Origin: Piezodorus guildinii
Lineage: Eukaryota > Arthropoda > Insecta > Hemiptera > Pentatomidae
DNA length: 64,000 nt
Reading direction: 5' to 3'
Assembly: GCA_023052935.1 (NCBI GenBank)
Contig: CM041297.1
Span: forward strand, 4,578,280 to 4,642,279
Positions 52,739 through 63,841 of this stretch are shown one piece after another. Each line of letters opens with the position of its first letter. Position 1 is the first letter of the stretch. The notes beneath the pieces were generated by a model. It saw only the letters and a program-made list of their open reading frames with translations, was not told the origin of the DNA and did no database searches. Made by a program: the position numbers and the translations under genes.

Positions 52739-53411
52739 TACGTATTTAAGTTTATTTATCTTATAGTGTGTTAGATATGTGATTATCTCTAAACAAGAGA
52801 AATATAGTAATTATCGCTAAAGAATGCCAGACAGACTGGATCTTTTATGTTTATTGTTCTTTATTTTCAGGGGACAAAATGTCTCACAATAATAAAAAAA
52901 AAATTATTATTCATTTTTATTTGCGGATTGTCAACTTTTGAATGCGTACGAATCAAGATTAATGCGTTACATTTTTCGTTTTAGGCATATTAATCTTTTA
53001 TGAGCAGTTTTGTTCTACATGAAAAATAAATTAAAATAGAGTCACATGTTAGTATGAACTTTTAGTTCTTCTTAATGCTGGGTATAAGGAATGGGCCCAA
53101 ACTTTTTCATGCAACATCTGCTCCCTTAGTACTTTAATTAAATTACTTTACTTTGAGTGCAGTCCCGATTTATTCACTATAATGATTTTGGAAAACACAG
53201 ATGGCTTTAAAGAGTTTAACTTTCACGGCGAAAGTTGAGGCAATTAATAACTATGATGCAGTAGCAATCAATCTAAGATAGCATTATTAAATTCTTTAAT
53301 ATCTTCGAACGTATAAAAGTCATATGATATGATTAAAATTCGTATTATAAGATAACCCAAAGTAAAACTTGAATTTAATATACATAAAATCATCAATAAG
53401 TCTCTGAGCAT
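52738..53411. other. AT-rich spacer
   Basis: No recognised feature. Confidence 0.4.
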
Positions 53412-54285
53412 GTACGGCGCACAGTAGGAAAAATCACCAATTTAGGTGGACTAAAGTCAAGTGAAAAGTTTGGAATTTTTCAGTGCTTCACCTTTTTATT
53501 ATTAGTTGGCAGGACCGTTAATACTAATATTTCCCTCCATACTGTTTACAAATAAATAGTAAATGAGTGAATCATTTCTGTTTACACAAGTGTCTAATAA
53601 CCGGCAGTGGGATTATCTTTATTCGATGGCCATTTATTGTGTTCAAGGTGTATTTAGCTCAAAGTCTTTTTGCTTTTATTTAACAATGTACGTTGCTGAG
53701 ACAGGTAAGACATTATATTTCCAAACTCGTTATTGAATATACATTTCAATCTACCTGTAGAGTTAATTTAGCAATTTGTAAATGTATGCACCTATTCAAT
53801 AACGAAAAACTATATAACCCCAATTTACCCCAAGGATTCGTTTCATCAATCCTTTTAGTCTTTAGATATTACAAAGAATTCAAGCGTTTTTTTGTGTTTT
53901 GGTTGATACATAATGTTTTTCAGACACAACACTCCGAAACAAAAGGTTTTAAATCTATAATTTCAAGAATTTCTAAACGATATAAAATACATCTATCAGC
54001 AGTTTTCAGCAACTCCGAGCCATAATTAGATTTTTCGTTTTATTTTTCCCGTATTTTGGGACTTCTAACGTAAAATAAAGGGAAGTTTTAGATTTCAGCA
54101 AATAAATTGGATGTTTGACTACTGTGAGCTCGCCAATCGTGTCAAAAAAATTAATTAGTTTTTATATTTTTTTAAAATATGTTTTTACGTAATCTGGGAT
54201 CCTAAAGGTTAAATATAGACAAGTTTCAGAATTTTGTCCACCTAAATCGGATATATTGTCCACTGTGCGGCGTTTGGAGCTACTA
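53412..54285 (+). mobile_element. TIR DNA element F, copy 2
   Basis: Left end GCGCACAGTAGGAAAAATCA...CAATTTAGGTGGAC and right end TTTTGTCCACCTAAATCGG...TCCACTGTGCGGC are imperfect TIRs. Sequence between them aligns, inverted, with 18565-19385, but without the Penelope-like insertion, giving its empty site near 54205-54220. Confidence 0.65.
53693..54025 (+). pseudogene. Conserved frame of element F, copy 2
   Basis: 110 codons: MLRQVRHYISKLVIEYTFQS, then CRVNLAICKCMHLFNNEKLY, NPNLPQGFVSSILLVFRYYK, FFVFWLIHNVFQTQHSETKG and ISRISKRYKIHLSAVFSNSE. The stretch CRVNL...FWLIH is shared with copy 1 (18826-19053). Aromatic- and hydrophobic-rich middle part. I recognise no transposase motif; possibly the relic of the element's protein, with the Met a chance start. 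Confidence 0.4.
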
Positions 54286-54616
54286 TACCCGCACAGCTAT
54301 TCACTAGCTCCGCGTTATCTTTTAAGAAATATTAAGAAAACATGTATAGCCCGTCTTATATACCAAGAAATATAAAGAATATCGAGAGAAAACTTGGTTT
54401 TCAAGAGGCATAAGTAATAACAAACAATCATGTTTTGTATTTTCTTCTAGTGATTACATGTATTGTTTAGATCGAATCTGGGGGATAATTTAATAGAACC
54501 AATAGGAAAGATATAAAACTACACCAAGATACAAAAAAAAAATAAATAAAATAACAATATCAGTTAATTTTTTAAAAATTACATTATTTAATTTCAAGAA
54601 TTTATTAATATTTATA

Positions 54617-54900
54617 TGTTGTGTGGATAAAGCACTGGTATACTGTTTTCCAGGCCTTGGTTTCAAACCCCGACCGAGGCAGAATTATTTATTTGTTATT
54701 TCAGCCGTAGAGCGACCAAGGGTTTGTAGAACGTCCTGGGGCACACCCAGCCTCTATAAAGTTGGTACAGAAAATTGGGGTAAAAACCTGGCGGTTGAGC
54801 GTGATCAAAACTTCCTTGCACAGCCGTCGCCCATGAAACAGTACGAATCTATATATGTACTAAACCCAAGACTCTAAATAGGTTATAGAGGAACAGGTTT
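54617..54900 (+). mobile_element. tRNA-derived SINE, family S2
   Basis: Head partly decayed (GGATAAAGCACTGGTATACT, CTTGGTTTCAAACCCCGACC), body intact: GGGGCACACCCAGCCTC, AAAACCTGGCGGTTGAGCGT, TATGTACTAAACCC. Confidence 0.8.
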
Positions 54901-55557
54901 TTTCGTAATATTTATTTAATCGATTCTAATATATAATGTTCAAAACTTCGTTTTATTCTATATCCTTTGTTTTAGTATGTTTTGTTATAGTCACTTTCTA
55001 ATGAAAAATTCTGGATGATATAATGGAGAAAATTCTCAGTATTAATAGAAAAAAATAGCATGGGAAATTTTGTTGTTAAAATTGTAAACAATCATCCTTG
55101 GATTTTTTTTTTAATACTTAAGGTATGGATAAACTAAATAAGATCTTTTTTTGTTAAAAACTATACATTTTTAAAGTAACAAATAAATCTGCATAATTTT
55201 TGTAAGAATTTGTATAAAGATGTTCCAGTAGGCAATAGGAATTTACCTCTGTTTTCGTTTTTCTATATATGGTTTCATTGTCATTCAATATTAGAAACTA
55301 CTAACGCTAAATGGCTAAAAGATATATATATATATATATTTGCCAATAAACTATCTATTTGTCTATACATACACATAGACAGCCAAGATTATTATAAAAT
55401 TAAATTTAAAAAAAAAAAAAAATACTAGAGACAAGTTCAGAGGCAGGGCATGATTTGCATAGAAAAGAAAAGTTCCAAGCAGCACCCCTTCTTATGCTTG
55501 AATTCGGCTAAGAAGCATGAATTTCAGTTATTGACGTTAATTAAATAATGTAATAAG

Positions 55558-55559
<2 letters not shown>
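54901..55559. other. AT-rich spacer
   Basis: No recognised feature. Confidence 0.4.

Positions 55560-55592
<33 letters not shown>
55560..55592. repeat. (TA)n microsatellite
   Basis: 33 bp of TA adjacent to the tail of the J1 copy. Confidence 0.9.
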
Positions 55593-55601
<9 letters not shown>

Positions 55602-55616
55602 TTATTTATATATATT

Positions 55617-56330
55617 TTTTTTATTTTTTTATTATATTTTATTGAATTTTACAACTGTATATTAACATAAATACAATAAGTAAAATTGCTGTATTATAAT
55701 AAAGGGAGTGAAAGGCTTGTGAAGAAACTATTCAGTGGTAGAACTTCGAAGTTTATTTAAGTAAGTAGATCCCGAGGCCACCTTCTTTTCAATTACCTCG
55801 GAGGGTTGTCAGGGATATGTGAGGTTGATAGGTTACGTACAAGAGGGTTTATATGGGTGCATATGATTTTATTTGTGACGAAATCAGGAGCATTTAGGAT
55901 TTTGCGAAGGATTTTGGATTGTAAGAATTGGATGCGGGAGGAATTAGATGGTTTAGTAAAGCCCCAAAGCTCTATTCCATATGTCCAGATGAGTCTGATG
56001 ATAGTAACATAAATAAGCTTTTTGTAATAAATTGTAAGTTTTGAACGTTTGTCTAATGAGTCTAGGAATCGGTATCTACGTTTAGTTTCTTGTCGTTTTA
56101 GTCTCCTATGAGGATTCCATGTAAGACGTTTGTCAAGATGGAGTCCTAGGTATCGGATTTGTTCGACAGGTATGACTGGGGTATTATTAAAGGGTGTGAC
56201 AGTGGGGCAGGAAGTCATCGGCTTGCGGCAAAGGGTAAAGGTAATTTGGTGGGATATTTCAGGATTTATTTAAATCCTCCAGTTCTGAAACCAATTCTCA
56301 ATGGCTGTGATGTGGGACTGAAGGGTTAAA
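55617..56330 (-). pseudogene. Jockey LINE J1, 5'-truncated copy
   Basis: The T-run near 55616-55640 is the tail. The minus strand reads MTSCPTVTPFNNTPVIPVEQ, IRYLGLHLDKRLTWNPHRRL, IWTYGIELWGFTKPSNSSRI, SKILRKILNAPDFVTNKIIC, then loses about 40 residues before PLVRNLSTSHIPDNPPR and a stop at 55793. It begins after the RT catalytic site, at about 56328 (decayed HIAVIENWFQNWRI). A second bare J1 3' UTR end (ACAACTGTATTGATTCAATA) lies at 56335-56395. Confidence 0.85.
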
Positions 56331-56399
56331 TTTATTTATTTAAATAAATTTACAACTGTATTGATTCAATACAACAAGTAAATAGGATGAATAAATGAT

Positions 56400-56884
56400 C
56401 ATATATGTTTAATTATATTTACTCTAGTGAGTTTTCATCCTTTATAATAATAAATCATGTAAAATGTAACCTTCCTTACTTATACCGCAGGTAAGAAGCC
56501 GAGTCCCTTTTATATTTTTATTTCGTTAGCCTTAAGATATATGCTGATTCACTGACGCCGAAGAACAAAGAGAAAAAGGACGAACCTTAGGGTCCTTTAT
56601 TATACAGAATCTTTATTCCAGGCCTGGAGTAAAGGATCTTCTCCGGAAATTCCATGATATTACCTTCAAGGAGCTACACGTGAAAATTCTGCCGAATCTG
56701 GAATATTTTAAAACCTTTTCATTTTACATCATCTAAATTCCACATGAGGCTGTGGATATCTTTTTAGTTATTAGGTGATTTAAAAGCACCTAATAAGTTT
56801 TCGACTCATGGCAAGAATAAATTAAATAAATAAATCAGAATAACGTACAGGCGATTTTTCGATACTTGAAATTATTTAAATTTT
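56400..56884. other. Spacer
   Basis: No recognised feature. Confidence 0.4.
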
Positions 56885-57165
56885 TGGTTTATTATTTTCA
56901 ATAATGAACTTCGTTAATCGTAAAAAAAAAAAAATTACCTCCCCTCAAAATTAGAGGGCTTACGTTTCAAGATGCGTAGAATCCGAATAACGAATAAAAA
57001 AAAAAATCCGTTTGTCCGCGGCATTTCTTCGAAACTACAGGACCAATTTTTTTGAAGTTCACCACAAAAATACTAGTCCATTCAACGATGATCCTAACAC
57101 CTAGGCGTTGATATCACCTGGTTAGTTTTAAAATGGCGACCAATCAAAAGTGATTTAATCTAATA
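56885..57165 (+). repeat. Interspersed repeat H, copy 2
   Basis: TTATTATTTTCAATAATGAA, AGGGCTTACGTTTCAAGATG, AAATCCGTTTGTCCGCGGCA, GCGTTGATATCACCTGGTTA and AAAATGGCGACC match copy 1 in order. Confidence 0.6.
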
Positions 57166-57503
57166 ACGTAGTTATTTTTGAAGATACAGAAAAAGTTTAC
57201 TAGTGTTTTTTTTTTAAACTAAAATATCGCGAAAACTTACAAAAAAGAGATAAAGAGAAGAAAAAAATTGAAGTTATACACACAAATAGGCTCATAGCAG
57301 ATATTTTTTACGATAAGCGAGATAAAAAATTGAAATCCCGCCTATTTATGCTTTGTAACTACGTTATTTTCGAAGATATATAAATTATTTATTAGTGTTT
57401 TAACCAAAATACTACGAATAATTATTAAAAAAAAAAATCAGATTTTACCCATATACTTTTTAAGATGGAGAAAAATATGTGCATTTTTTTATAATCAGAA
57501 AAA

Positions 57504-58403
57504 TCTGGTGCGGGCAACACACGACTTTCACTTACCTCCATTTTTAAAATCAATGAAGAATTTTCAAATACAGTCAGAGATAAAAATACGTGAAATTATT
57601 AAGGAATTAATCAAATTGAATTTATATAGAAACATGTGTTTTATTAAAAAAGCTATTATATTATTATCTTAAATAATCAGTAAGTTTTATCTTCTTTTCA
57701 TCACTCTCTATTAACTTTTAAAAGCTTGTGTATGAGATGATATTTTTTCTAAAATCTTTAGCTTTCCAACGGTATATCATACATGTATATTACTGCTCTA
57801 ATGTTCAAAAATGAAAAATTGCATTAAAAAAATATTTTTTCCGTTTTCTCCTTTAGTTGGGTATCGAATTTATTCAATTTATATATTTTCCAGTTTTTCA
57901 TCAGCGTTAACAAGATAATCTAGTTATTATTATTGAATCTACAAAATTAAAGGTACTTAGGGGAAGAAAATTTAAAATATCCGGCATTTAAGCCCTGTCA
58001 GACTATTTTTATCCAAAAAAAACCTACATGATATTAAAGCCCATTAAATTTTACTACGATATAGCGAGTTTAATCAAAATCGTCGGAACCTGTTTTTGAG
58101 AAAATCGAAAAAAGGTGCAAAATGCATGGTATAAAGTGCCTCTTCTTGTAAGCTCATTTTGATGAAGAAAGTTTTGTCACGTCTCGGGCGTATAGTTGTC
58201 TTAAATATGAAATTTCAGTTTCATAGGACTTACCGTTTCCGCCCGGGAGTTACCACACACACACACACACACAACAGACCTTTTTGCGGGACTTGGTTAT
58301 TTGGACTCAGGGGACCCTAAAACGTGTATTTCCGTTGAAAACTGGAATTCGAAAATTTTCACGATCGCAATACTTCCCCTTACTATATATAGTAAGTGAA
58401 AGT
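57504..58403 (+). mobile_element. HINE-like repeat, copy H12 (complete)
   Basis: Reference plus-strand copy: TCTGGTGCGGGCAACACACG start, ACTTTCACTTACCTCC subterminal, core TATCATACATGTATATTACT, GGTGCAAAATGCATGGTATA, CA tract 58255-58271, then CTTACTATATATAGTAAG followed by TGAAAGT. A-runs on both sides. Very close to H5 and H1, so these may be the most recently active copies. Confidence 0.88.
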
Positions 58404-58494
58404 AAAAACGCGATAAATAAATTAAGAAAAATAACATATGTTTATTCAAGTTACAAATCATAATAGATGTAATTCCACCAAAAATCAGTTATTA

Positions 58495-59458
58495 CGAGGT
58501 ATGTTTTTAAGAAAGTACCGTTTTGCAATTTAAAAAAAACGTGCAAAGATATCGCAATAATTTTATTTTTACATTAAAGCCTCTACCTTAATCTACTATT
58601 CTACATAATTTCCATGAATTTTGAGGCACTTGTCATAACGCGGCACCTTTTTTTGAATACCCTCCACTAGCAATACTCCTTTTCTGTCCCAAAAACTGTG
58701 TTCATGATTTTCCAGGCAGAAATTGTTTGCTTAAACTTCACTCTTTTCACCATTCCATGGATTGTTGTTTAGATTCTGGTGAGACGTAGGCCACCCATGT
58801 TTCGTCACCAGTAACAATGTGGTCTAAAAAATCTTCACCTTCGTTGTGGTACCGCTCAAGGAAAGTCAATACACTGCCTAAACGTTGGGTTTTGTGCAAA
58901 TCCGTCAACATTTTTGGAACCCAACGTGGACACAATTTCCGGTAATTCAAGTTCTCGGTCACAATGCGATACAAAACACTACGAGAATATTGAGGAACAG
59001 TCGGACAATGATGAAATTGTAAAGCGTCTGTATTCTCTCACCTTTTGTCCACTTTCTGCACCAAATCTTCATTAACGACCGAAGGACGCCCACTCTGTTC
59101 TTCATCATGCACATTTGTGCGGCCATCTTTAAATGCTCTCCACCCATTTCCATACCATTCCATCACTCTTAATGTTTTGTCCGTAAACTTCAACGATCTC
59201 ATGATGAATATCGATCGGTTTTAGGCCTTTAGCACTAAGAAATCGTATAACAGTCCGTACTTCCAAATCAGCGGGACTCACGATTGTCGGTGGCATGTTA
59301 AACACTCAGTAAACAACGTATACAATGAAGAATCTGACTGTAATGGCGTCAGTGCGTAGACAAGAGATGTAGGTAACAAGCGCGCATGCGCGGAACGCCG
59401 ACCGTAGCGCTGCGGCATCGGAATCGCAAAACGGAACTTACTTAAAAAACATGCCTCG
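58495..59458 (-). mobile_element. mariner element M2, internally deleted, TA flanked
   Basis: Left TIR CGAGGTATGTTTTTAAGAAA and right TIR, inverted, CGAGGCATGTTTTTTAAGTA, both continuing to CCGTTTTGC, flanked by TA at 58493-58494 and 59459-59460. 964 bp. A different lineage from M1, judged by TIR and protein. Confidence 0.92.
58596..59296 (-). pseudogene. mariner transposase, deleted and frameshifted
   Basis: ATG 59296 begins MPPTIVSPADLEVRTVIRFL. Reading shifts near the KWVE/RAFKDG block, and a TGA follows KVDKR. The middle reads FHHCPTVPQYSRSVLYRIVT, ENLNYRKLCPRWVPKMLTDL and FLDHIVTGDETWVAYVSPES, which keeps the first catalytic Asp (TGDE) and the WVPKML block. After KQTISAWKIMNTVFGTEKE the sequence goes straight to EGIQKKVPRYDKCLKIHGNY, the normal C-terminus, with TAG at 58596-58598. 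The region with the second and third catalytic residues is deleted. Inactive. Confidence 0.9.
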
Positions 59459-59585
59459 TATCATATCAATAGCTATATAAATAGTTACACCGTAAGATTG
59501 TTATTTGGAAATAATAAACCACTGTGCAATAATTTGAATTATTTAAATTATTACATGATTGAAATTCACAACTGTATTGATTTAA

Positions 59586-59815
59586 TAATAGCAGCCCCGT
59601 GACTGTGTGGCAAGGACGCTAGTATACTTAGCCAAAGGTTGTGAGTTCGAAACCCGGCCCCGCTGCACAGAGGGTTAACACAATTTGCAGTGTGTATTAG
59701 GATAAAGCACCGTCCTTAAGTGGTTTGCTCGGTTCAGAACAAGATATTTTGACTTAAAAGACGGAAAGTGCTAATGTGGTCGTCCTTCAACTGTTGATGA
59801 TGTCCAAATTAAAAA
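59586..59815 (+). mobile_element. tRNA-derived SINE, family S5
   Basis: GCAGCCCCGTGACTGTGTGG (A-box-like) and GTTGTGAGTTCGAAACCCGG (B box), a tRNA-like head, then a body (GGATAAAGCACCGTCCTTAA, GTGGTCGTCCTTCAACTG) not shared with S1-S4. Ends in an A-run (59810-59820). A bare J1 3' UTR fragment (CACAACTGTATTGATTTAAT) precedes it at 59560-59585. Confidence 0.7.
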
Positions 59816-59820
59816 AAAAA

Positions 59821-61104
59821 ATCTGGTACAAGGCAGCATGTAATAGATCAAAATTAGTAATATATAATTAATTAAAATTTTTTCTAGAATCTAAAGTTTT
59901 TTATTGAAATCATCAGTAAAAAACGCTATGAAATTAATACTAATTTGTTGCTAAATTCTTGATTTCGGATCGATATATTTTTATGTTATTACATATTACA
60001 TTTATTTCTTTTTTATTTTTGAGGACATTTTTATTGTGGAAGGATATTTACCATCAAATAAATTTCAACAAGGTTAAAAAATAAAAACCATTTAATTTTG
60101 TCTCATAATAACCAGGTTAAAATTAATTTCATGCTGAAAGAGGGGCAGAAATGAAATATAGCCAATGAAAACAAAACAAACAATAACATTACTCATGTAA
60201 AGGTTATTCTTAATTGAAGATTGTATAAACAATTTGCCAATATCTAAAGCAAACACGAAAGAGAAGTGAACGTTAAAACAAATATTTCAAAATAATTGAT
60301 ATTTTATTTAATATTTCAGAGAAACTTACATTGCTTAATAATTCAACGAATTCGTTTTTCCAAATATAATGTATAATAAAATAATAATAAGTAAACTAAA
60401 ACAATTAGCATTGGTATAATAACAAAATTATTAATTTTGCTCTGTTGTGAAGTGAAGAAATGATAAAAAAGACATATATGTTACTGGCTGTAACTTATTT
60501 TGTCTTTATTTAAATATGCATAAATGTGTTTATAAGTATTAACTATAAAACGGATATAATGGAGTAGTTGTTCGGGGATGTGGTAGCAAAGGAACTACCA
60601 ATAAAACACACTTATTTTATTTTTTTCTTACTGGATTGTTTTCTTGGTGGCTGCGCCCTCAACCAACTTCTCCAGCATACAGTCAAAACGGTCAACGACT
60701 ACTCCATTATTATAAGACGTATACATTTTCAAGAAATATAAATATTATATTTTTAACGATTAAATTTAAACAAGTGGTTTTCAAGTGAAAATATTCCCAT
60801 TCGTATGATCAATGTATATCAATCACATTTATGTAGCAAACGTGACTATATACCACGATTACGTTACAGCTAAAATATATTGAGTAATTTTGGGTGTGCC
60901 TACTTCTACTGGATCGCTATTGTATATTTAACAGGATAAAATGGCAACATATTAGACTAAAGTTAGAATTATGGTTGATGAGGAAAGTGATTTTAAAACA
61001 ACTTAACTTATTACTAAAATTAATCTAATATAACTACAAATATCTTGGTTCTAATATCAAGAAACATTGAAAAAATAGGAAAAAAAAACTACACTTCATT
61101 ACCT
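59821..61104. other. AT-rich spacer
   Basis: No gene found. A Penelope-like tail motif (CTGCGCCCTCAACCAACTTC) occurs at 60651-60670. Confidence 0.4.
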
Positions 61105-61320
61105 TTTGATGAGGTTTAATGAGATAACGATTTTTAACAAGTATCTGACAACACCAAGGCTCGGGACCACTATTTTACGCCCCTTCTTTATGACAGCATA
61201 ACGCAGTATTGTTTACGTTCTTTAAAAAACCCTAGAGCGATTTATCTGGCTTGAATCCACGATCTTCAGCATATAAGACTATAATGCTATACACTATACC
61301 CACAGGTGACTCTAAAATTT
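61105..61320 (-). mobile_element. SINE S3, diverged copy
   Basis: Plus-strand landmarks CCAAGGCTCGGGACCACTAT, GCTTGAATCCACGATCTTCA and CACAGGTGACTC match S3 at 8076-8372 in order. Degenerate head. Confidence 0.65.
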
Positions 61321-61481
61321 ATATATATAAGTTGTCTTTAGTAGCACTACATTAGGCTTAATAAGCGTTGTTAGATGTAAACATTATCTAAGCCAATTTA
61401 TAGAGTATTAAGAAAGCAAATACAATCTAGAATATGATTCTTTCTCTTTTCCTCTATGTTTGTATGAAATACAAGTTATTC

Positions 61482-61509
61482 GAAAAAAAAAAAAAAAAAA
61501 AAAAAAAAA
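61482..61509. repeat. Poly(A) run
   Basis: 28 bp of A after ATTCG; possibly the tail of an older plus-strand retroinsert, but nothing upstream could be classified. Confidence 0.6.
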
Positions 61510-61565
61510 CCCTACGCCTCTACAATCCATAAACGAACTGTTTTGAGATCGTTATATATAATATA

Positions 61566-61582
<17 letters not shown>

Positions 61583-61599
<17 letters not shown>

Positions 61600-62726
61600 T
61601 TATAACATCATTTATTGAAATTTACAACTGTATTTCAAAATACAACAAGTAAATGTGTAGATGACAAAAGATAAACAGCGTGATACAGACTTGAGGAAGA
61701 ACTACCCAATGGCAGCACTCCTGTAACTTTTCTAAACTAGAAGGTCTCGGGGCCATCTTCTTTTCAGACGCCTCGGAGGATTGTCAGGAATGGAAGAGGA
61801 AGCAAGGACTGAAACTAGTGGGTTAGAGTGGGAGAAGAGTTTGTTATGGAAGGAGCGATATGTGGTTCGGGCTAGATCAGCAACAAATGGAATATTTAGG
61901 TCTTTATGGATAAGCTTATTTGTGACAAAGTAAGGAGCATTGAGGATTTTACGAAGGATTTTGGATTGTAAGGATTGGATCCGGGAAGAATTTGAAGGTT
62001 TGGTAGAGCCCCAAAGCTCAACTCCGTAAGTCCATATAGGCCTAATGATAGTCATGTAGAGGAGTCTTTTGTAGTTCAGTGGAAGTTTTGAGCGTTTGTC
62101 AAGTAAGTGTTGAAGTAATCGAAAGCGACGAGCAGTTTCTTGTCGTTACAGTCTAGTGTGCGGATTCCATGTTAAACGTTTGTCAAGTAGAAGCCCTAGG
62201 TAGCGGATCTGTTCAACTGGAACGAGCGGAATGTTATTAAAGGATACTGTAGGGCAGGATGTCATAGGTTTACGACGGAGGGTAAAGGTTATTTGGTGGG
62301 ATTTTTCTGAATTTATTTTAATTCTCCAGTTCTGACACCATACCTGAAGGTCTCTGATGTGGGATTGTAGGGTTTGAGAGGCAATAGTAGGATCGTTATT
62401 TACTGATAACACACAAGTGTCGTCAGCATACGTAGAGAGGAAAGTGTTAGGATTGGTTGGGATGTCAGCTGTATAGACTGTGAAGAGAATGGGTCCGAGG
62501 ATACTGCCTTGGGGGACGCCAGCGGACTGAACAAAAAGGGATGAATAGGAGCACTTGTGATTTATTTGGAAGGATCTGTCAGTGAGATAGGACTGGATGA
62601 TGAGGAAATAAGTTGGAGGAAGGAATTTTCGGAGTTTGTAAAGCAGTCCTGGGTGCCAGACTCGGTCAAAGGCCTGTTCTACGTCAAGAAAGGCTCCAGT
62701 GCAGTACAATCCGCGCTCCAAAGCGT
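61583..62726 (-). mobile_element. Jockey LINE J1, 5'-truncated copy
   Basis: Tail is the T-run at 61582-61600, preceded by (TA)n (61556-61581). 3' UTR ACAACTGTATTTCAAAATAC as in J1. The 5' break at 62726 is next to another (TA)n tract (62727-62750), so both ends are bordered by TA repeats. Confidence 0.88.
61732..62726 (-). pseudogene. J1 reverse transcriptase, C-terminal two thirds
   Basis: One minus-strand frame with a single stop (TAA at 62146-62148, after WNPHTRL). It starts ALERGLYCTGAFLDVEQAFD with the first catalytic Asp, then SAGVPQGSILGPILFTVYTA, catalytic STYADDTCVLS, QTLQSHIRDLQVWCQNWRIK, IPLVPVEQIRYLGLLLDKRL, GVELWGSTKPSNSSRIQSLQ, KILRKILNAPYFVTNKLIHK and the C-terminus RRLKRRWPRDLLV. 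At the site of the second stop of the 22406-27491 copy this one has FVQSAG, supporting a nonsense mutation there. Endonuclease is missing by truncation; residues before ALERG in the open frame come from the (TA)n and flank. Confidence 0.92.
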
Positions 62727-62750
62727 ATATATATATATATATATATATAT
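62727..62750. repeat. (TA)n microsatellite at LINE 5' junction
   Basis: 24 bp of TA exactly at the 5' truncation point of the J1 copy. Confidence 0.85.
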
Positions 62751-62849
62751 TGAGATCCCTTTTTAAATTAAGGGAGGATTGAGAGAAGAGGTAAGTGAAA
62801 ATTCGTGAAAGAGAGGTATTGTGAGAATCCACGAGAGTAGCAGAAGAAA

Positions 62850-63238
62850 ATAAAATAAAATATTCGGCATTTAAGAACTGTCAAACTAATTCAATCAGAA
62901 TATAACGTACAGGGTATTAGAGCCTATTAAATTTTACATCGAAATAGGGAGTTTAATCAAAACCGTCAAAGCTAGTTTTTGTGAAAATCGTAAAAATTTG
63001 CAAAAAGCATAGTATAAAGTACCACTTCCGGTAAGCTGACTTTGAAGAAAAAGTTTTAAAAATATCTCGGATTAACAGTTGGCTAAATATGAAATTTTAG
63101 TTTCGTACAACTTCCCGTTTTTGTGCTAGACTAACCACACACACACGCACACATATTTTTCTGCACATGGTTATTTGGACTCCGTTGAAAAAAAAAATGC
63201 AATACTTTTCCTTACTTTCTATTTCATGTATGTTAATA
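62850..63238 (+). mobile_element. HINE-like repeat, copy H13, 3' half
   Basis: ATTCGGCATTTAAGAACTGT, GCAAAAAGCATAGTATAAAG, CACACACACACGCACACA and the decayed end CTTACTTTCTATTTCATGTA. The 5' half is missing. Confidence 0.7.
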
Positions 63239-63841
63239 AAATTGAACGTTTTTAACTAAATATTTGTATTATTATTCCTTTAATATGAAATACAATTAAT
63301 ACTCGAAGTATTGTCGGTATAACACATAACAGCGACATTTTTTCACAGGGTTTAGACGCTAGTTTAATGATAACTAATTTCTAGAGGCTGGGTGTGCCCC
63401 AGGAGGCTCTGCATCGATAAAAAAAAAATAATAATTTTACTTAAGCCGACGAAATTACACTTCATACGGTTTTACTATGGCACTTGATTTATATTGTAAC
63501 ATTTGGACCTTCGGTTGAAATGTTGACAGAGGTGAATGGATTTTTCGATAATAAAAAATAAATACAATGGAATATATAGAAGGCGGTGGCTGTGACCCAT
63601 TGTGACTGTGGCTCTATCTACAGTGTCCCTGCGGCTTCAATGCCGATCTCACAATACTCTACTTTTCACTCTTCCAAATTCCATATCATTAGCGGCTTAG
63701 TTGGAATGGTCGTTAATTAGTGAGACTTATCTCACTCCTATTCTTCTTAATTTAATTTATTTTCATTCATTTTATTAAGGTACTAGTGGGCTGCTACGCA
63801 AGGGTGTATGTTGAATGTGGTGTCGTTTATTTCAAAAAAAA
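63239..63841. other. Spacer with a small S2 piece
   Basis: GAGGCTGGGTGTGCCCCAGG at 63384-63403 is an inverted S2 SINE fragment. 63580-63720 is less AT-rich but has no recognised frame. Confidence 0.45.
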
